From Zygnema cylindricum (Eukaryota > Streptophyta > Zygnematophyceae > Zygnematales > Zygnemataceae): a stretch of DNA of 64,000 bases. Below are positions 31,890 to 43,914 of the stretch, piece by piece (positions within the stretch are counted from its first letter, which is position 1; each line of letters begins with the position of its first letter). A program made the translations under genes and the position numbers. The notes beneath the pieces were generated by a model, which worked only from the letters and a program-made list of their open reading frames with translations, was not told the DNA's origin and ran no database searches. The stretch covers positions 434,001-498,000 of the forward strand of contig JBBHKE010001395.1 in the NCBI GenBank assembly GCA_037447655.1, in the 5' to 3' direction.

Positions 31890-33170
31890 TGCATTTCACA
31901 TGATTGTTCATTGGCCTAGCTTTGCTAAACATTTTGTTTGATAGTTTGGGTTGCTTCTGCGGTCTATATTAGACCAAAGAACAACAATATCTGAAATTCA
32001 TAATTTCGATTTCACATATTTTAAGACAACATATTATACATTACATTTTTTGTTAAATATTTATGTTTATTTATTTAATTATTATTTCTATATTATCAAT
32101 GTTTTAGATGATTGTTTGTTCAAAAAATTCAATGAAACGGAAATGACTTAAAAAAAAAAAAAATTAGAAACCATTCAATTTCGAAAAATGAAAAATACAC
32201 TTGCAAAATAGATAAAATGACATTATTAATATTTACATTTCAACTTATATTTAAAAATAACGACCTTCACATTTAAAGCTTTCAAAGAAAATTTAAATTG
32301 ACTAAATTTCGTCTTAAAAGGAAATAAAAGTAAAATTCATTTCACTTCAATTTGACTAAATTGACATCCTCGTTTCTTACAAATGTACTACAAATAAATA
32401 ACATCATTCTTTATAAAGAGGTAAAAACAACGACCTCTCTCCTCCCCCTCTTTCCTTCCTTCCTCCCCCTGTCTCTCACACTCCTCTCCCTTTTCCCCAC
32501 TCCCTCGCCCCCTCTCCCCCCCTTCCTCTCCCCTCTCCACTTTCCCCCCCCTCTCCCTCCCCCTTGGAGGTGGTAGTTGGTAGGTTATAGACAAGTGATT
32601 TATGAAAAACAATAAAGTGAATTCATCAAAAATATAAGTGTATTTATCAAAAACAGAAGTGAATTTATCAAAAATAGAAGTGAATTTATCGAAAACAAGT
32701 ACTTACATCCACAAACATTCTTGTGTGCGTCCTTCACCCTTGCAATACGGACTGCCATGATAGCCGCAAAAACCTTAAAACCTAAATAAGAAACTAAGAA
32801 AGACTATAAAAAATCTATGTGTAACTCTTTTATCTGCCCCACAGTCTTCCGACATCCGCAAAAGTACCATATTTAACAACAAAGCACCATTGAGGATCTT
32901 TGAGGAGAGGCTCCACAAAAAAAAGTAAAATAATGAAAAAAGAAGAAGGAAAGAATAAAGAGAGAGAAAGAAAATGAGATCCCTAGATACCGAAAAATGG
33001 ATGGTTCGTTTATTTCCTAAAATCCCCTCTACAAAAATGCTTGAAATCAACTACGACTCATTATCGACAAAAAAAAACCTTCAAAACTGTCGAAATGTCA
33101 CAACATGGTAAACACTAAAACGATAAAACCTTATTAGAGTTAAAAAATTATTAACGAATTGTCTCAAAAT
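31890..33170. other. AT-rich intergenic DNA with a pyrimidine tract
   Basis: No gene seen. 32432-32570 is a CT-rich low-complexity tract; the frames it opens on both strands are compositional. Around 32605-32700 'aagtgaatttatcaaaaa' recurs four times. Confidence 0.5.
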
Positions 33171-33171
33171 G

Positions 33172-33396
33172 GCAAACCGTGAATCCTTATTAGAGTCTAT
33201 AAATTATTAACGCGTGGTTTTCTTTTTTTCATTACTGATTCAATTCCCAATGACATAGCTATTATTGAACTGTTTAAAGAATTAGCGTTGAGAATTAAGG
33301 ATTGGTTATTATTAACGCTATTTTGTGGTCAGAGGGAAAAACTAAACCAGCACTGATGGATTGCTATTAGCAATAATAAGGATTCACGGCGTAGTG
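33172..33396. mobile_element. MITE-like element with CCGTGAATCCTTATTA termini
   Basis: The left end 'accgtgaatccttattagag' and the right end read in reverse complement 'gccgtgaatccttattattg' share 15-16 bases. The 225-bp interior has 'attattaacgc' on the left and 'attaacgct' in the middle. Its terminal style (taacgctaat...tcacgg) is close to family M. Confidence 0.45.
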
Positions 33397-33830
33397 ATGT
33401 CACAGTCTCTCCTTTCAACATCTCTCCTTTACCTTCCGATGACTCTCCTTCAGATGTCTCTTGTTTCAACGTTTCTCCTTCTGACGCCTCTCCCTTTTCA
33501 TTGTCGCTCTTTCCGAACTCTCCCCTTCCTGTGTCTCTCCCTTTTCATTGTCGCTCTTTCCGAACTCTCCCCTTCCTGTGTCTCTCCTTTCAACCTTTCT
33601 CTTTCCATTGTCTCTCCTTCTGATGTCTCTCCCTCCTTCCATTGTCTCTCCTTCCGATGTCTCTCATTTCAACGTCTCTCCGTTTAACATGTCTCCTTTT
33701 TATGTCTCTCTCTCCTTTCATCGTCTCTCCTTCCTATCTCTCTCCTTCCAGTGTCTCTCCTTTTATCGTCTCTCCTTACATTGCCTCTCTTTCCATTATC
33801 CCTCCTTCTGATGTCTCTCCTTTCCTTGTT
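33397..33830 (+). repeat. Degenerate 15-bp pyrimidine minisatellite
   Basis: Dozens of variants of 'tctctccttycratg' with spacing near 15 bp, plus a 49-bp duplication around 33498-33585 ('cattgtcgctctttccgaac' twice). Repeats open spurious serine/leucine-rich frames in all forward registers. Confidence 0.75.
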
Positions 33831-33839
33831 ATTATGATA

Positions 33840-35576
33840 CTAAGCACTCCATGACATTCCTACTAAATGAACTCGATCGTCCTCCTTTTATGTCCGTTTA
33901 TTTAAGCTGTTATAACAGAAAAGTTGCGTCAGTCCACAAATAAGAAGCTTTTATTAAAACAATCACCGTCGCCCTAACTGCAGTATCCCCAGTATCTCCA
34001 CAGTATCTCCAATATCTCCCACAATCTTCAATTTTTTAAGTTTGTCTCAAAAAATTGCCTGGAATTAAGATTCTTCTCAATCTCTTCCCTCCTACTTTGG
34101 GTTCCTGTACTCATTCTCAATGCACCGACCTGAGAATTAAAAACCACCCACCACTTGTTATTTTCTCAAAACAATTTTTCTTTCCAAATGAGTTCTAATC
34201 AAAAACAAGTATTTTTTACTAACGGAAGATCTTAAGAACGGTACGGAAACTAAGGAATAAATTAAGTATTCTATATCATAAGTAAAAATGTAGACTTATA
34301 AATGAACTTACAATATTTTGTGACATACAAACAACTAAAATTAAGCAAAAGCCAGAAACAAGTCATCTTGCAAATCCTCTTTTTTGGTCCACTTAAGTTT
34401 CTAAGCAATTGTGGAAATAACAAGCCAAGAAATTTGTTCAATTCATGACTGGGAGATAGATATACCTCATCCTTCATTTCCAATACTTTTGCAAAATTCA
34501 TAAACAAACTGTATGAAACTTTCACGAACTTTTTTCTCTAAACAAATACTATTAACATTTCTATGATTTTCTTCAGTTCAACAACCTTCTCCATAAATGA
34601 ATCGATGATTATAAATTCTACTATTTACGTTTTTAAGTTAAAAAATTTGTCACAAAACATAAAAAATGAAACTAGAATTTGAACATTCTCCAAATAATCA
34701 TTCCAACAAACAAGGCAGACAAACAATACAAAAAAAATTCCACAACTCAATATACATATCGATAAACCAATGAAAATCATATAAATAAATAAAAAGCCGA
34801 GGGGGAATCCTTTCCAGTGAACAAATCAAATCAAACAAAGTGAAGTGATAGAGATGAGAGGCGCTCAGGATATCAGCGTCAGATCGTCGATCTTCCGCTC
34901 GGATCAATTTCGAGATCTCCAACTATCAGAATCATAAAACATAGAGTCACCAAATCATGCTGGCAAATTTGCAGAAAGACACTTTAGAACATAATCATAA
35001 CAAACAAAATCCCCAAATATTTATTTCACATGCGTTTTTTCTGTGTACACTATTCACTTAAATCGTGACATCTCCATTTCAATTTTGGACAAAGCAAAAC
35101 AAAACGTTAATTGGAGAATACCAGCTCATTATGATTATTAAAACATTTATCTTTTTGCAAGCCTACACAAACATATTCACTACATTCTCACAAACATCCA
35201 AAAGAGTGTTTATCTTCATCTTATTTATCCGATTATTATCTTTATCTTATTTATTTTTTACCTCCAGTCTCAATCACATCTGTCTTCACAAAAAGATAAA
35301 ACCTGTCCTTCCAATTTTCAAGGGCATGTCATCTTCACCCTAGGTTTAGCTCGTGGAACCAATTGGAAACGCTATACACTGTTACCTCATACGAATTTAA
35401 AAAATTTCACTTCAAACTTGTGAACTCACCAAAGTATTAGAAATATTAAAAAAAGTGTAATGGCGTTCAGTGTCTCGTCTGAGGCTCCACGTAACTGTTG
35501 CACCAATGAATCAGAAATTTTTACAAAATAGTTCCTCTATTGCAGTCTTTTCCTCGATCACCTCAATGTCCAAATG
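33840..35576. other. AT-rich intergenic DNA
   Basis: No gene recognised. 34854-34937 is a 27-codon plus-strand frame (MRGAQDISVRSSIFRSDQFR...) in a locally GC-richer patch that could be part of a first exon, but nothing around it supports this. Confidence 0.4.
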
Positions 35577-35581
35577 GTTTA

Positions 35582-36636
35582 TGTAGAAATTAATGGTACA
35601 TTTTTAGTATTTTCTAGGTCTAAATAGAAATATAGAAAGAAGCCGAGGAAGTCTACCTCTAACTTCTCTCTCCAACTCTCAAACTTGTCGCAGTCACTGA
35701 GAAAATGGAGAGGGAGCTAGAGCCATGGCTACCTAGGCTATCCAGAGGTTTACCGGAAATTTATATTAGTTAGGGTTTATTTATTTAGAAGGAATGTGCC
35801 GGCGACAGGAATTGATCCTTGTACCTACCGGCCGGCACACAGGAAGTAGCCGGTAGCCTTAGCCGTTAACTCTAAGAATAACATTAGGTAGTATATAGTT
35901 TGATATTTATTTAAACACGTAAACGTAGGATAAATCATTTAACTGTAATTGTTTACGGTATACATAGATCCGGTAATGTATAAGTACGGAATACGGTACG
36001 GGCAAGAAATCAATACCGCGCATTTATTTCTTAAGTGAAACGAATACCGCGCATGTATTTATTACGGCTACGATTAAATTCGAATCTAATCGGACGGCCG
36101 AAATTAGCGCCGAGATCGTGGAAGAAGATTTTGGCGGATTGTGGCCATCGCCACATTGGATGACGCGTGGCGAAATTACGTTGGATTGTGGAATCTCCGG
36201 AGATTATGGCACCGAATCCGGATATGACATGTGTCAACATTTAGGCCATGTCGTATAATGTCCGCACATAAAGTACACCGGCAACTGTACTTTTGTGTAC
36301 GGCAGTGAAATATGATTGGTGTTGTACACCAGTAGATAGAGTTTGAGAGAGAGATAGGACTTAGAAAAATTGGTAGAAAGGACCCTCTCTCCCATAGAGC
36401 TTCTGTATAAAAGGTCAACTTTGACCCTCCATAACTTACTGCTCAGGGGAGCAAATTCAGAGATTCTTTTTGCTATCAACTCAGGGGAGTCTTGCCTTCA
36501 CAGGGGTGCAGGTGGTTAGAGTTTTTGTTTGCCAGGGTGGCAGTTATTTTTGCTGAAACACAAAGGGGTTAGGATTATCTTAGAGGCTTCTTAGAAGCTG
36601 TCCTCTCTCAGGACTTATGGAGGACTCAGAGTTTCA
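35582..36636 (+). repeat. 5' LTR of 35582-42279 element
   Basis: Starts TGTAGAAATTAATGG, ends agagtttca. Contains the reversed tRNA-like segment at 35797-35875. Confidence 0.92.
35797..35875 (-). other. tRNA-like segment inside LTR (antisense)
   Basis: Minus-strand counterpart of 14203-14280: 'gttaacggctaaggctaccg' and a 'ggatcaattcc' B-box-like string between GC-rich inverted halves (gccggc). Weaker match to tRNA than the segment in the other LTR family. Confidence 0.3.
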
Positions 36637-36651
36637 GGTTATGGGCCCACC
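36637..36651 (+). promoter_or_regulatory. Primer-binding site, anticodon-arm type
   Basis: GGTTATGGGCCCACC begins at the first base after the LTR; 15 bases complement the plant initiator tRNA-Met anticodon arm. The ATG at 36641 starts gag. Confidence 0.82.
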
Positions 36652-37770
36652 CTTTAGGGTACCAATCATTAATGGAACTGGATTCATATACTGGGAAAGT
36701 ATGATGATAGGAGATCTATAAGAAAAAAGGTTTTGGGGGATAGTGAGTGGACGGTTGGGGCGTCCATCAAGTCTTGGAATTCCTCCAGGTTTGGAGGAAG
36801 CAGATTCACCAGGAAAGAGGATCCACCTTCAACGGAGGAAACAAAAGAAGGAGAGGTGGTGGACAAAAGAAAGGAGAAAGAGACAACCACACCAATAGCA
36901 ACTGGTTCGGCATTCATGTCACCTATTCCGAGCAACGAGGAGAATGATACTAAAACCTGGGACTTTAACAATATGGCGGCAAAGCACTTCATCCTACGCC
37001 ATCTCACTCAAGGACTTGCATGTCCTCATTTGCAGGTAGAAAGGGCATCCGATCTTTGGATGGCTCTCATAGAAATGTACCAAAGTGGTACAATTCAGCA
37101 ACAACAGTTGGTTGATCAGAAAGTTATGGAGTATGTATACAAAGGGGGAAATATGTTGGATTTTTGCAATGAGCTTGCTACACTCTTCATGGAGCTAGAG
37201 AGTGCGGGAAAAGATTTTAGTGAAAAAGAAAAGGTTAACTGTTTACTGATGAAGTTACCTGATGAGTTCGAGAACATAGTCAACCTTGTGCAGGACTTGC
37301 CGGACTCAAGGTGGATATGGAACTCAGTGGTAGGGATTATTCACGTTCGAGAGAATACAATTGAGATCTGAAAAGGAGGAAAGTGTGGCCAAGCCTTGGC
37401 AACAGCGACTGATTGGAGGAACAAGGATTCCCGAAAACCGGTCGAAAACTATGGGGGTAGGGAGCAGAAAAAACAGGCCGACGAGTTCGAACCAAGGGCT
37501 CCCAAAGGTTTATGTCATTTTTGTAAGAAACCAAGGCACTATATGGCAGAGTGCACTAAGCTAACCGAGCTTCGGTTAAAGGAGGGGCAGACTGGTGGTA
37601 CCCCGAGAGGAAAGAAAAAGGCCCTTGTCACACAGGTACTTGAGGCGGAATCCGAGGATGAGGACGATGAGCTCCTTTTGGATGAGGAGTTGGAGGCGAA
37701 AAATGAGGTCGAAATTCCACGAAGGGAGAAGTGTGCTTACGGTGGATTGAAAGGTGAAGCAGACTAGATT
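36641..37770 (+). pseudogene. Gag, broken, starting in the primer-binding site
   Basis: From ATG 36641 the frame reads MGPPFRVPIINGTGFIYW and shows a TAA at codon 27, then EKRFWGIVSGRL; near 36790 it shifts to the register that carries the rest (NDTKTWDFNNMAAKHFILRH, LWMALIEMYQSGTIQQQQ, LLMKLPDEFENIV). A further in-frame stop lies at 37369. The knuckle CHFCKKPRHYMAEC has R where G precedes H in the CX2CX4HX4C consensus. The acidic tail (ESEDEDDELLLDEELE) resembles the element at 15.5 kb. Confidence 0.8.
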
Positions 37771-39605
37771 ATAGATTCAGGTGCCTCCATGCACATGTTT
37801 AAGGATAGGCACCTGTTCACTAAGATAAGAGATATTCCCACCGTAGAGATAGAGTACGAGGATGGGAGGATAGTCACCACTACTCTTGTAGGATCGGTAG
37901 ATCTGAAAGTGTTAGTAGAAGGAAAGACATCCATATTAACATTCTCCGATGTATTGTTTATTCCAGAACTGAACAAAAACCTTATCTCTACATCTGTATT
38001 AGATGATAAGGATTTTTTCACTTGCACTAGGGAAGGAGTCTTTACTGCTAGTTTTGAGGAGGATGTCTATTTCATTGCTAAGAAAGGTAGCCATGGGATG
38101 TTTAGGCTGATTTTAAGTAATGAAACGAAGAAACTTTATTATGCTGGTGTTCATGATATTATGATGTGGCATAAGAGGCTTGGGCATGTGAATCTAGATA
38201 AGTTAAAAGAGATGAAAAAGATGGGAGTGGTGGAAGGGATTCAGTTCACTGAGAGTGATGATATAAGTGATTGTAGTGGATGTGCTCAAGGTAAAGCACA
38301 CAGATTACCCTTTCCAAAATCAGCCACCTATAAGGGAGAAAAAATTCTAGATCTAGTACACACAGATATTTGGGGACAGGCTTAAGTGCCCTCACCATGG
38401 GGGAAGAGATTTATGATGACCATAACTGATAATTGGTCTCGGTATTCCCGGGTGTATTTTTTGAAAAACAAGTCAGAAGCTCACGATTGTTTTAGATAAT
38501 ATAAAGCGTGGAGCGAAAAACTCCATGAAACTCCAATCAAGAGAGTAAAGAGTGACAATGGTGGAGAGTATACTTCTAACCAGTTTGAGGATTTTTTGAG
38601 GGAAGATGGGGTCCAATACCAAAAGACAGTTCCAGAAAATCCGGAACAGAATGGGGTAGCTGAAAGGTTAAATAGAACACTAAGTGATAGTGGTAGAAGT
38701 ATGTTGTCAGATAAAAAGATAGGAAAAAGGTTTTGGGCAGAAGCAATGAACTGTGCTAATTACCTCAAGAATAGAGTTCTTACTTCAGCTATAAAAGATC
38801 AAACACCTTATGAGAGATGGACACCTTATGAGAGATGGACAGGCCGGAAACCAGACATATCTCACCTAAAGGTTTTTGACAGTCAAGTATTCAGTCTAGA
38901 TACTGATCGATCCAATTAGAAGCTAGATCCTAAAGGAAAACCGGGATACTTATTAGGATATGATGAGGATGTTAAAGGATATAGAGATTATGATCTAAAA
39001 AGGGAAGATACAATCTTAGTAAAGCATCTAGTAGTTATGGATGAAGGAAAGTCTGTGGATCCCTTCAAATATACGAAGTCAGTAAAAATAAAGGTTTTCG
39101 GCAGTCAAGTATTCAGTCTAGATACTGATCGGTCCAATTGGAAGCTAGATCCTAAAGGAAAACCAGGATACTTATTAGGATATGATGAGGATGTTAAAGG
39201 ATATAGAGTTTATGATCTAAAAAGGGAAGATATAATCTTAGTAAAGCATCTAGTAGTTATGGATGAAGGAAAGTCTGTGGATCCCTTCAAATATACGAAG
39301 TCAGTAAAAATCAGATTTGAGTCAGAAAATTCCGATGACTTTGAGCTTCCCAACTTTCCAAGTTTTAGAGAAGATGGCATTCTTGCAGGTAGAAATCAGA
39401 CCGAAAAGGACTCGGCTGTGGAAACTCCAGTGACAACAATACCCGAAGCGGAAGACGTGGTGGAAATTGATTCGGAATCATGGGATAGGGGAGAAGTCGA
39501 GTTTGTTCGAAAGAATCCACGAGAACTATCTATTCCGGCCTCAGATTTTGAAGGGGGGAGGAGAAGTAGCAAAGACTACAAGAAAAATAGGTTAATACCA
39601 AGGTA
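37771..39605 (+). pseudogene. Protease and integrase, broken
   Basis: Same register as the main gag part, broken only by stops. Protease: IIDSGASMHMFKDRHLF just after a TAG at 37765. Integrase: MMWHKRLGHVNLDKLKEMKK and CSGCAQGKAH (HHCC), VHTDIWG, a stop, TDNWSRYSRVYFLKNKSEAH, a stop, VKSDNGGEYT, PENPEQNGVAERLNR and KKIGKRFWAEAMNCANYLK. An 18-bp duplication repeats TPYERW near 38804-38840, and a 222-bp unit is duplicated at 38869-39311. The linker ends near 39605, where the frame shifts to RT. Confidence 0.8.
38869..39311 (+). repeat. In-frame 222-bp tandem duplication in the integrase tail
   Basis: Units 38869-39090 and 39091-39311 begin 'aaggttttygrcagtcaagt'. Each encodes the 74-residue segment from KVF.SQVFSLDTDRSN through GYLLGYDEDVKGY to KYTKSVKI. 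They differ at a few positions; unit 1 has TAG where unit 2 has TGG (W). Confidence 0.9.
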
Positions 39606-41210
39606 ACTAAACTATCTCATCAAGATGAACCTCAAACTTATAGAGAGGCGATGACTTGTCCAGAAATGAACCGGTGGAAGACAGCCATCAATGAGGAGAT
39701 GGCCTCAATCATGGCAGCCGATACTTGGGAGTTGGTGGATTGTCCACCTAACCGAAAACCAATCGGTTGTAAGTGGGTTTTCAAATTAAAACTGAACCTA
39801 GATACCACAATCGAGCGCTACAAGGCCAGATTAGTGGCAAAGGGATTTACACAAAAAGAGGGAATTGACTACGAGGAAACCTTTGCCCCGGTGGTCAGAT
39901 TTCCCTCCGTCCGCATACTTCTCAGTTTAGCAGCTGCGGAAGACATGGAAGTGCACCAGATGGACATTTAGACAGCATTTTTGCATGGAGAATTGGAAGA
40001 GGAGATCTTCATGCGACAACCCGAAGGTTTTGTGGAGGAAGGAGAGGAGAGTAAGGTATGTCGGCTGATTAAATCTCTTTATGGTTTGAAACAGGCGCCT
40101 CGACAATGGAATAAGAAGCTTGATGAGTTTTTTACCGGTTTGGAATATATTTGGATCAGCTCAGATCACTCAATCTATGTTTTCGAAGATGAGGAAGGTT
40201 TTATATTTATTGCAATTTATGTTGATGATTTGTTTGTTTTAAGTAAATCAATGGAAAAAATTAATAAACTAAAAACCGATCTTAAGGGGAGATTTGAAAT
40301 GAATGATATGGGAGAAGCAAAATATATTTTGGGAATTTAATTAGAGAGAGACCGAAAAAGGAAAATTATAAGACTGACTCAAAAAGAAGCAATACGGAAC
40401 ATGCTTGAAATATTTCAAATAGATAAAGCTAATAGTTGTACAACTCCAATGGAGTTAAAGAAGGGAAGTGAGGGGAGTGAGGAAGAAGGAGTCATAGTCT
40501 TAGACGAGGAATTATCTCCTGAAGAACAGAAGTTCATGCAGACTATTCCTTACAGGCAAGTAGTGGGAAGTCTAATCTATTTTATGAATTGTACCCTGCC
40601 GGATTTAGCTGCAACTGTAGGAGTGTTGAGTAGAAGTCTAAATGCTCCCACTAAGAAAGATTGGGAGGCAGCTAAGAGAGTCCTTAGATATTTGATAGGA
40701 ACTATGGATCTATGGTTGCATTTGGGTGGGGAGAATACTGACATCACTACTTGGAGTGATGCCAGTTATGGTGATGCTCCAATGAGGAGATGCACTTCTG
40801 GATATGTATTATATGTGGGTGATGGGGCTTGCAGTTGGAGTAGCAAACAGCAAAAGGTTATTGCTCAGTCCACCATGGAGGCAAAGTATATGGCCTCTTG
40901 CTCTGCTGTAAAAGAATTGATGTGGGTCAAGTCTTTGCTTGGTGAGCTTGGTCACCTTAAGAGTGGTGTGCAGAAAATATTTTGTGATAATCAAGCAGCA
41001 ATCGCTATTTTGCCAATCCTAAACATCATTTTAAAGCCAAACACATGGACATCAGACTCAGCTTTGTTAGAGAGAAAGTAGAAAACAAAATAATCAGTTT
41101 AGAGTACAGACCAGATAGTGAGATGGTAGCAGATATGATGACCAAACCTGTGTCTTCCCCTAAGCTAATTTTCTGCAGGGAGAAGTGCGGTCTGAAATTA
41201 AAGATTGACT
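39606..41210 (+). pseudogene. Reverse transcriptase and RNase H, broken
   Basis: 39651-39971: [36 protein letters not shown] then TAG. 39981-40340: TAFLHGELEEEIFM, LYGLKQAPRQWN, FIAIYVDDLFVLSKS (catalytic YVDD intact), GEAKYILGI then a stop. 40401-41081: IPYRQVVGSLIYFMN and RNase H with TTWSDASYGDA, STMEAKYMASCSAVKELMW and DNQAAIAI, then a frameshift near 41010 before the DMMTKPVSSPK end. All catalytic motifs remain recognisable; only a few point changes silence it. Confidence 0.8.
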
Positions 41211-41225
41211 AGAAAATAACGGGAG

Positions 41226-42279
41226 TGTAGAAATTAAAGGTACATTTTTAGTAATTTCTATGTCTAAATAGAAATATAGAAAGAAGCCGAGGCAGTCTAC
41301 CTCTATCTTCTCTCTCCAACTCTCAAACTTGTCGCAGTCACTGAGAAATTGGAGAGGGAGCTAGAGCAATGGCTACCTAGGCTATCCAGAGGTTTACGGG
41401 AAATTTATATTAGTTAGGGTTTATTTATTTAAAAGGAATGTGCCGGCGACAGGAATAGATCCTTGTACCTACCGGCCGGCACACAAGAAGTAGCTGGTAG
41501 CCTTAGCCGTTAACTCTAGGAATAACATTAGGTAGTATATAGTTTGATATTTATTTAAACACGTAAACGTAGGATAAATCATTTAAATGTAATTGTTTAC
41601 GGTATATATAGATCTGGTAATGTATAAGTACGGAATACGGTACGGGCAAGAAATCAATACCGCGCATTTGTTTCGTAAATGAAACAAATACCGCACATGT
41701 ATTTATTACGGCTACGATTAAATTAGATTCTAATCGGACGGTCGCAATTAGCGCCGAGATCGCGGAGGAAGTTTTCGGCGGTTTATGGCCATCGCCACAT
41801 CAGATGACGCGTGGCGAAATGTCGTTGGATCGTGGAATCCCCGGAGATTATGGCATCGAACCCGGATATGACATGTGTCGACATTTAGGCCTTGTCTTAC
41901 AATGTCCGTACCTAAAGTACATCGGCAGCTGTACTTTTGCGTACGGAACTCAATTCTAATTGGTTCCGTACATCAGTAGATAGAGTCTGTGAGAGAGATA
42001 GGACTTAGAAAAATTAGGAGATAGGACCCTCTCTCCCAGAGAGCTTCTATACAAAAGGTCAACTTTGACCCTCCACAACTTACTGCTCAGGGGAGCAAAT
42101 TCAGAGATTCTTTTTGCTATCGACTCAGGGGAGTCTTGCCTTCACAGGGGTACAAGTGGTCAGAGTTTTTGTCTACCAGGGTGGCAGTTATTTTTTCTGA
42201 ACACAAAGGGGTCAGGATTATCCTAGAGGTTTCTTGGAAGCTGTCCACTCTGAGGACTTATGGAGGTCTTAGAGTTTCA
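41226..42279 (+). repeat. 3' LTR of 35582-42279 element
   Basis: Starts TGTAGAAATTAAAGG, ends agagtttca followed by gttta. Closely matches the 5' LTR with scattered substitutions. The antisense tRNA-like segment is at about 41440-41520. Confidence 0.92.
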
Positions 42280-42284
42280 GTTTA

Positions 42285-42877
42285 AGCACAAACACCGGTT
42301 TTTTAGGTGAGTTAAACCACGCCCTGTGATATTACTGTGTTCAATTATTAATATTTGAAGTTGTGTGCAAAAAGAAAGATCTTCTAGTCCTCTGTCTGTT
42401 ATACAACCATCGTCATTTGACTGCGATAAAGAGGAGAAAAAGAGAGCACTTCCTCAAAAGTCGTAGAGGTTCATCAGTGTACTCCTCTATTGGCCTGCGA
42501 TAATGCATAAATAACAATGTACTATAAGATAACTTTAAATAAAATATAAGAAGACTGCATTGATATAAGTTGTTGCACATAGAAGATAAATATAAATATA
42601 TATGTATGTAAGAAGATAACATGAATAACACATATAAGATAACTTAAAATAAATGTAAGAAACTGCATAGGAATATAAGGAAAAATTGCATAGTCATGAA
42701 AGAAAAAGGAAACATATTTACATTGACAAAACCTCTCACATAATGTCAATAACAAGTAATACAGTAACAGCGATATTTTAACTACAATACAATACCTCAC
42801 ATCAAATATCCAGACACAACAAATTCATGTGTTTCCTCTCAATATTACAAGACAAACATTACTTAATGATATGACAC
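42285..42877. other. Intergenic DNA, nothing recognised
   Basis: AT-rich sequence with repeated 'aagataac..aataacac' and 'atgtaag' phrases around 42525-42660; no supported gene. It could be the 3' flank of the F-box/LRR remnant. Confidence 0.5.
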
Positions 42878-43011
42878 TTACTCAATAACTTCCAGTTTTC
42901 GTAAGCCCTTCACTCCAATCAAAATACATCGGAGAGTTTTGTTTCCCGCAGGAGCAGAAAGATCTTCCAAATTAGGGCAATTGGCCAGAGCTTCCAAAGC
43001 ACTACATGACA

Positions 43012-43132
43012 TTGAATCTTTCGAGTCAAATTTCATTTGAACTTTTCTGAGAAGAGTACAAATTGAAAGAAATTGAATCTTTCGAGTCAAATTTCATTTG
43101 AACTTTTCTGAGAAGAGTACAAATTGAAAGAA
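43012..43132 (-). repeat. 61-bp tandem duplication in the LRR remnant
   Basis: Two nearly perfect copies starting 'ttgaatctttcgagtcaaat' at 43012 and 43073. The unit length of 61 is not a multiple of three, so it shifts any coding frame. Confidence 0.9.
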
Positions 43133-43914
43133 ACGCGTGCAGTCCTTGATAAAAGGTCTCTTTCTCCCTAAAAGTGACAGTCAACTCTATTTCTTGCAAG
43201 AATTGTACTCTAACTAAAGAACTTTGGTTGAATCCAAAAAAGAACTGAAACTCTGCAATATCGTTCCTTGAAAAAAAATAGAAATTGCATTTATATTATT
43301 AAGATTGAGGTCATGAATTACTACTCTTTCAACTGTCATGATTCTCTCGGCCATGTCCTTAACCGATGAACGAAGTGGACCGAACACTTTGAGAGAAGTA
43401 ATTCCGCAATTTTTGGAAAGTGCGTTTTCAACTGATCGACCATCCTATTCAGACAAGAAACACGGGAAATATAGTGACTAGAGAGTGGTGCAATTACAAA
43501 GGGAAGAAATTGTAGCATAGGACACTGTTGAATTGAACGCCACAATTTCCAAAGGAGATCCTGCCCTAATAATCGCTTGAACAAATCATCGAAAAAATTA
43601 TACTTTGAAGAAGCACTGAATCGTAGCTCACGAAGATTATTAAGTTGGAAGTTCTGAAAATTAGGTTGTCCGATTGAAGAACCGAGGTTCCATTCAAAAT
43701 CAACCACCAAGGATGTTAAAGTTGAACATTTCATTACAACAACCGATCATCCATAGTCCAGCAATTTCTTTCAAGAGTTAGTCGACGTAATCCAAAAGTA
43801 GAACTGAGAAGGAGATCATTCAAACCCTTGACAGTTACTTCACAATCACTACATGCTAGAGTTAGATCTTGTAAAAGATGACAACCTTTTCTTATCTGCT
43901 CTGCTATTTGGTCA

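Larger units (their letters stand above)
35582..42279 (+). mobile_element. Ty1/copia retrotransposon, full-length structure, coding frames broken
   Basis: 6698 bp. LTRs 35582-36636 (1055 bp) and 41226-42279 (1054 bp), perfect target duplication gttta (35577-35581, 42280-42284), primer site directly after the 5' LTR and a purine tract (aacgggag) before the 3' LTR. Gag, protease, integrase, RT and RNase H follow in copia order. At least six stops and three frameshifts break the frames. Solo LTRs of the same family lie at 3396-4416 and 13440-14486, so the family has been active repeatedly here. Confidence 0.92.

Noticed and set aside
33361-33854. Overlapping serine/leucine-rich plus-strand frames
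   Set aside because: They follow the 15-bp pyrimidine repeat in all three registers and have no independent evidence.
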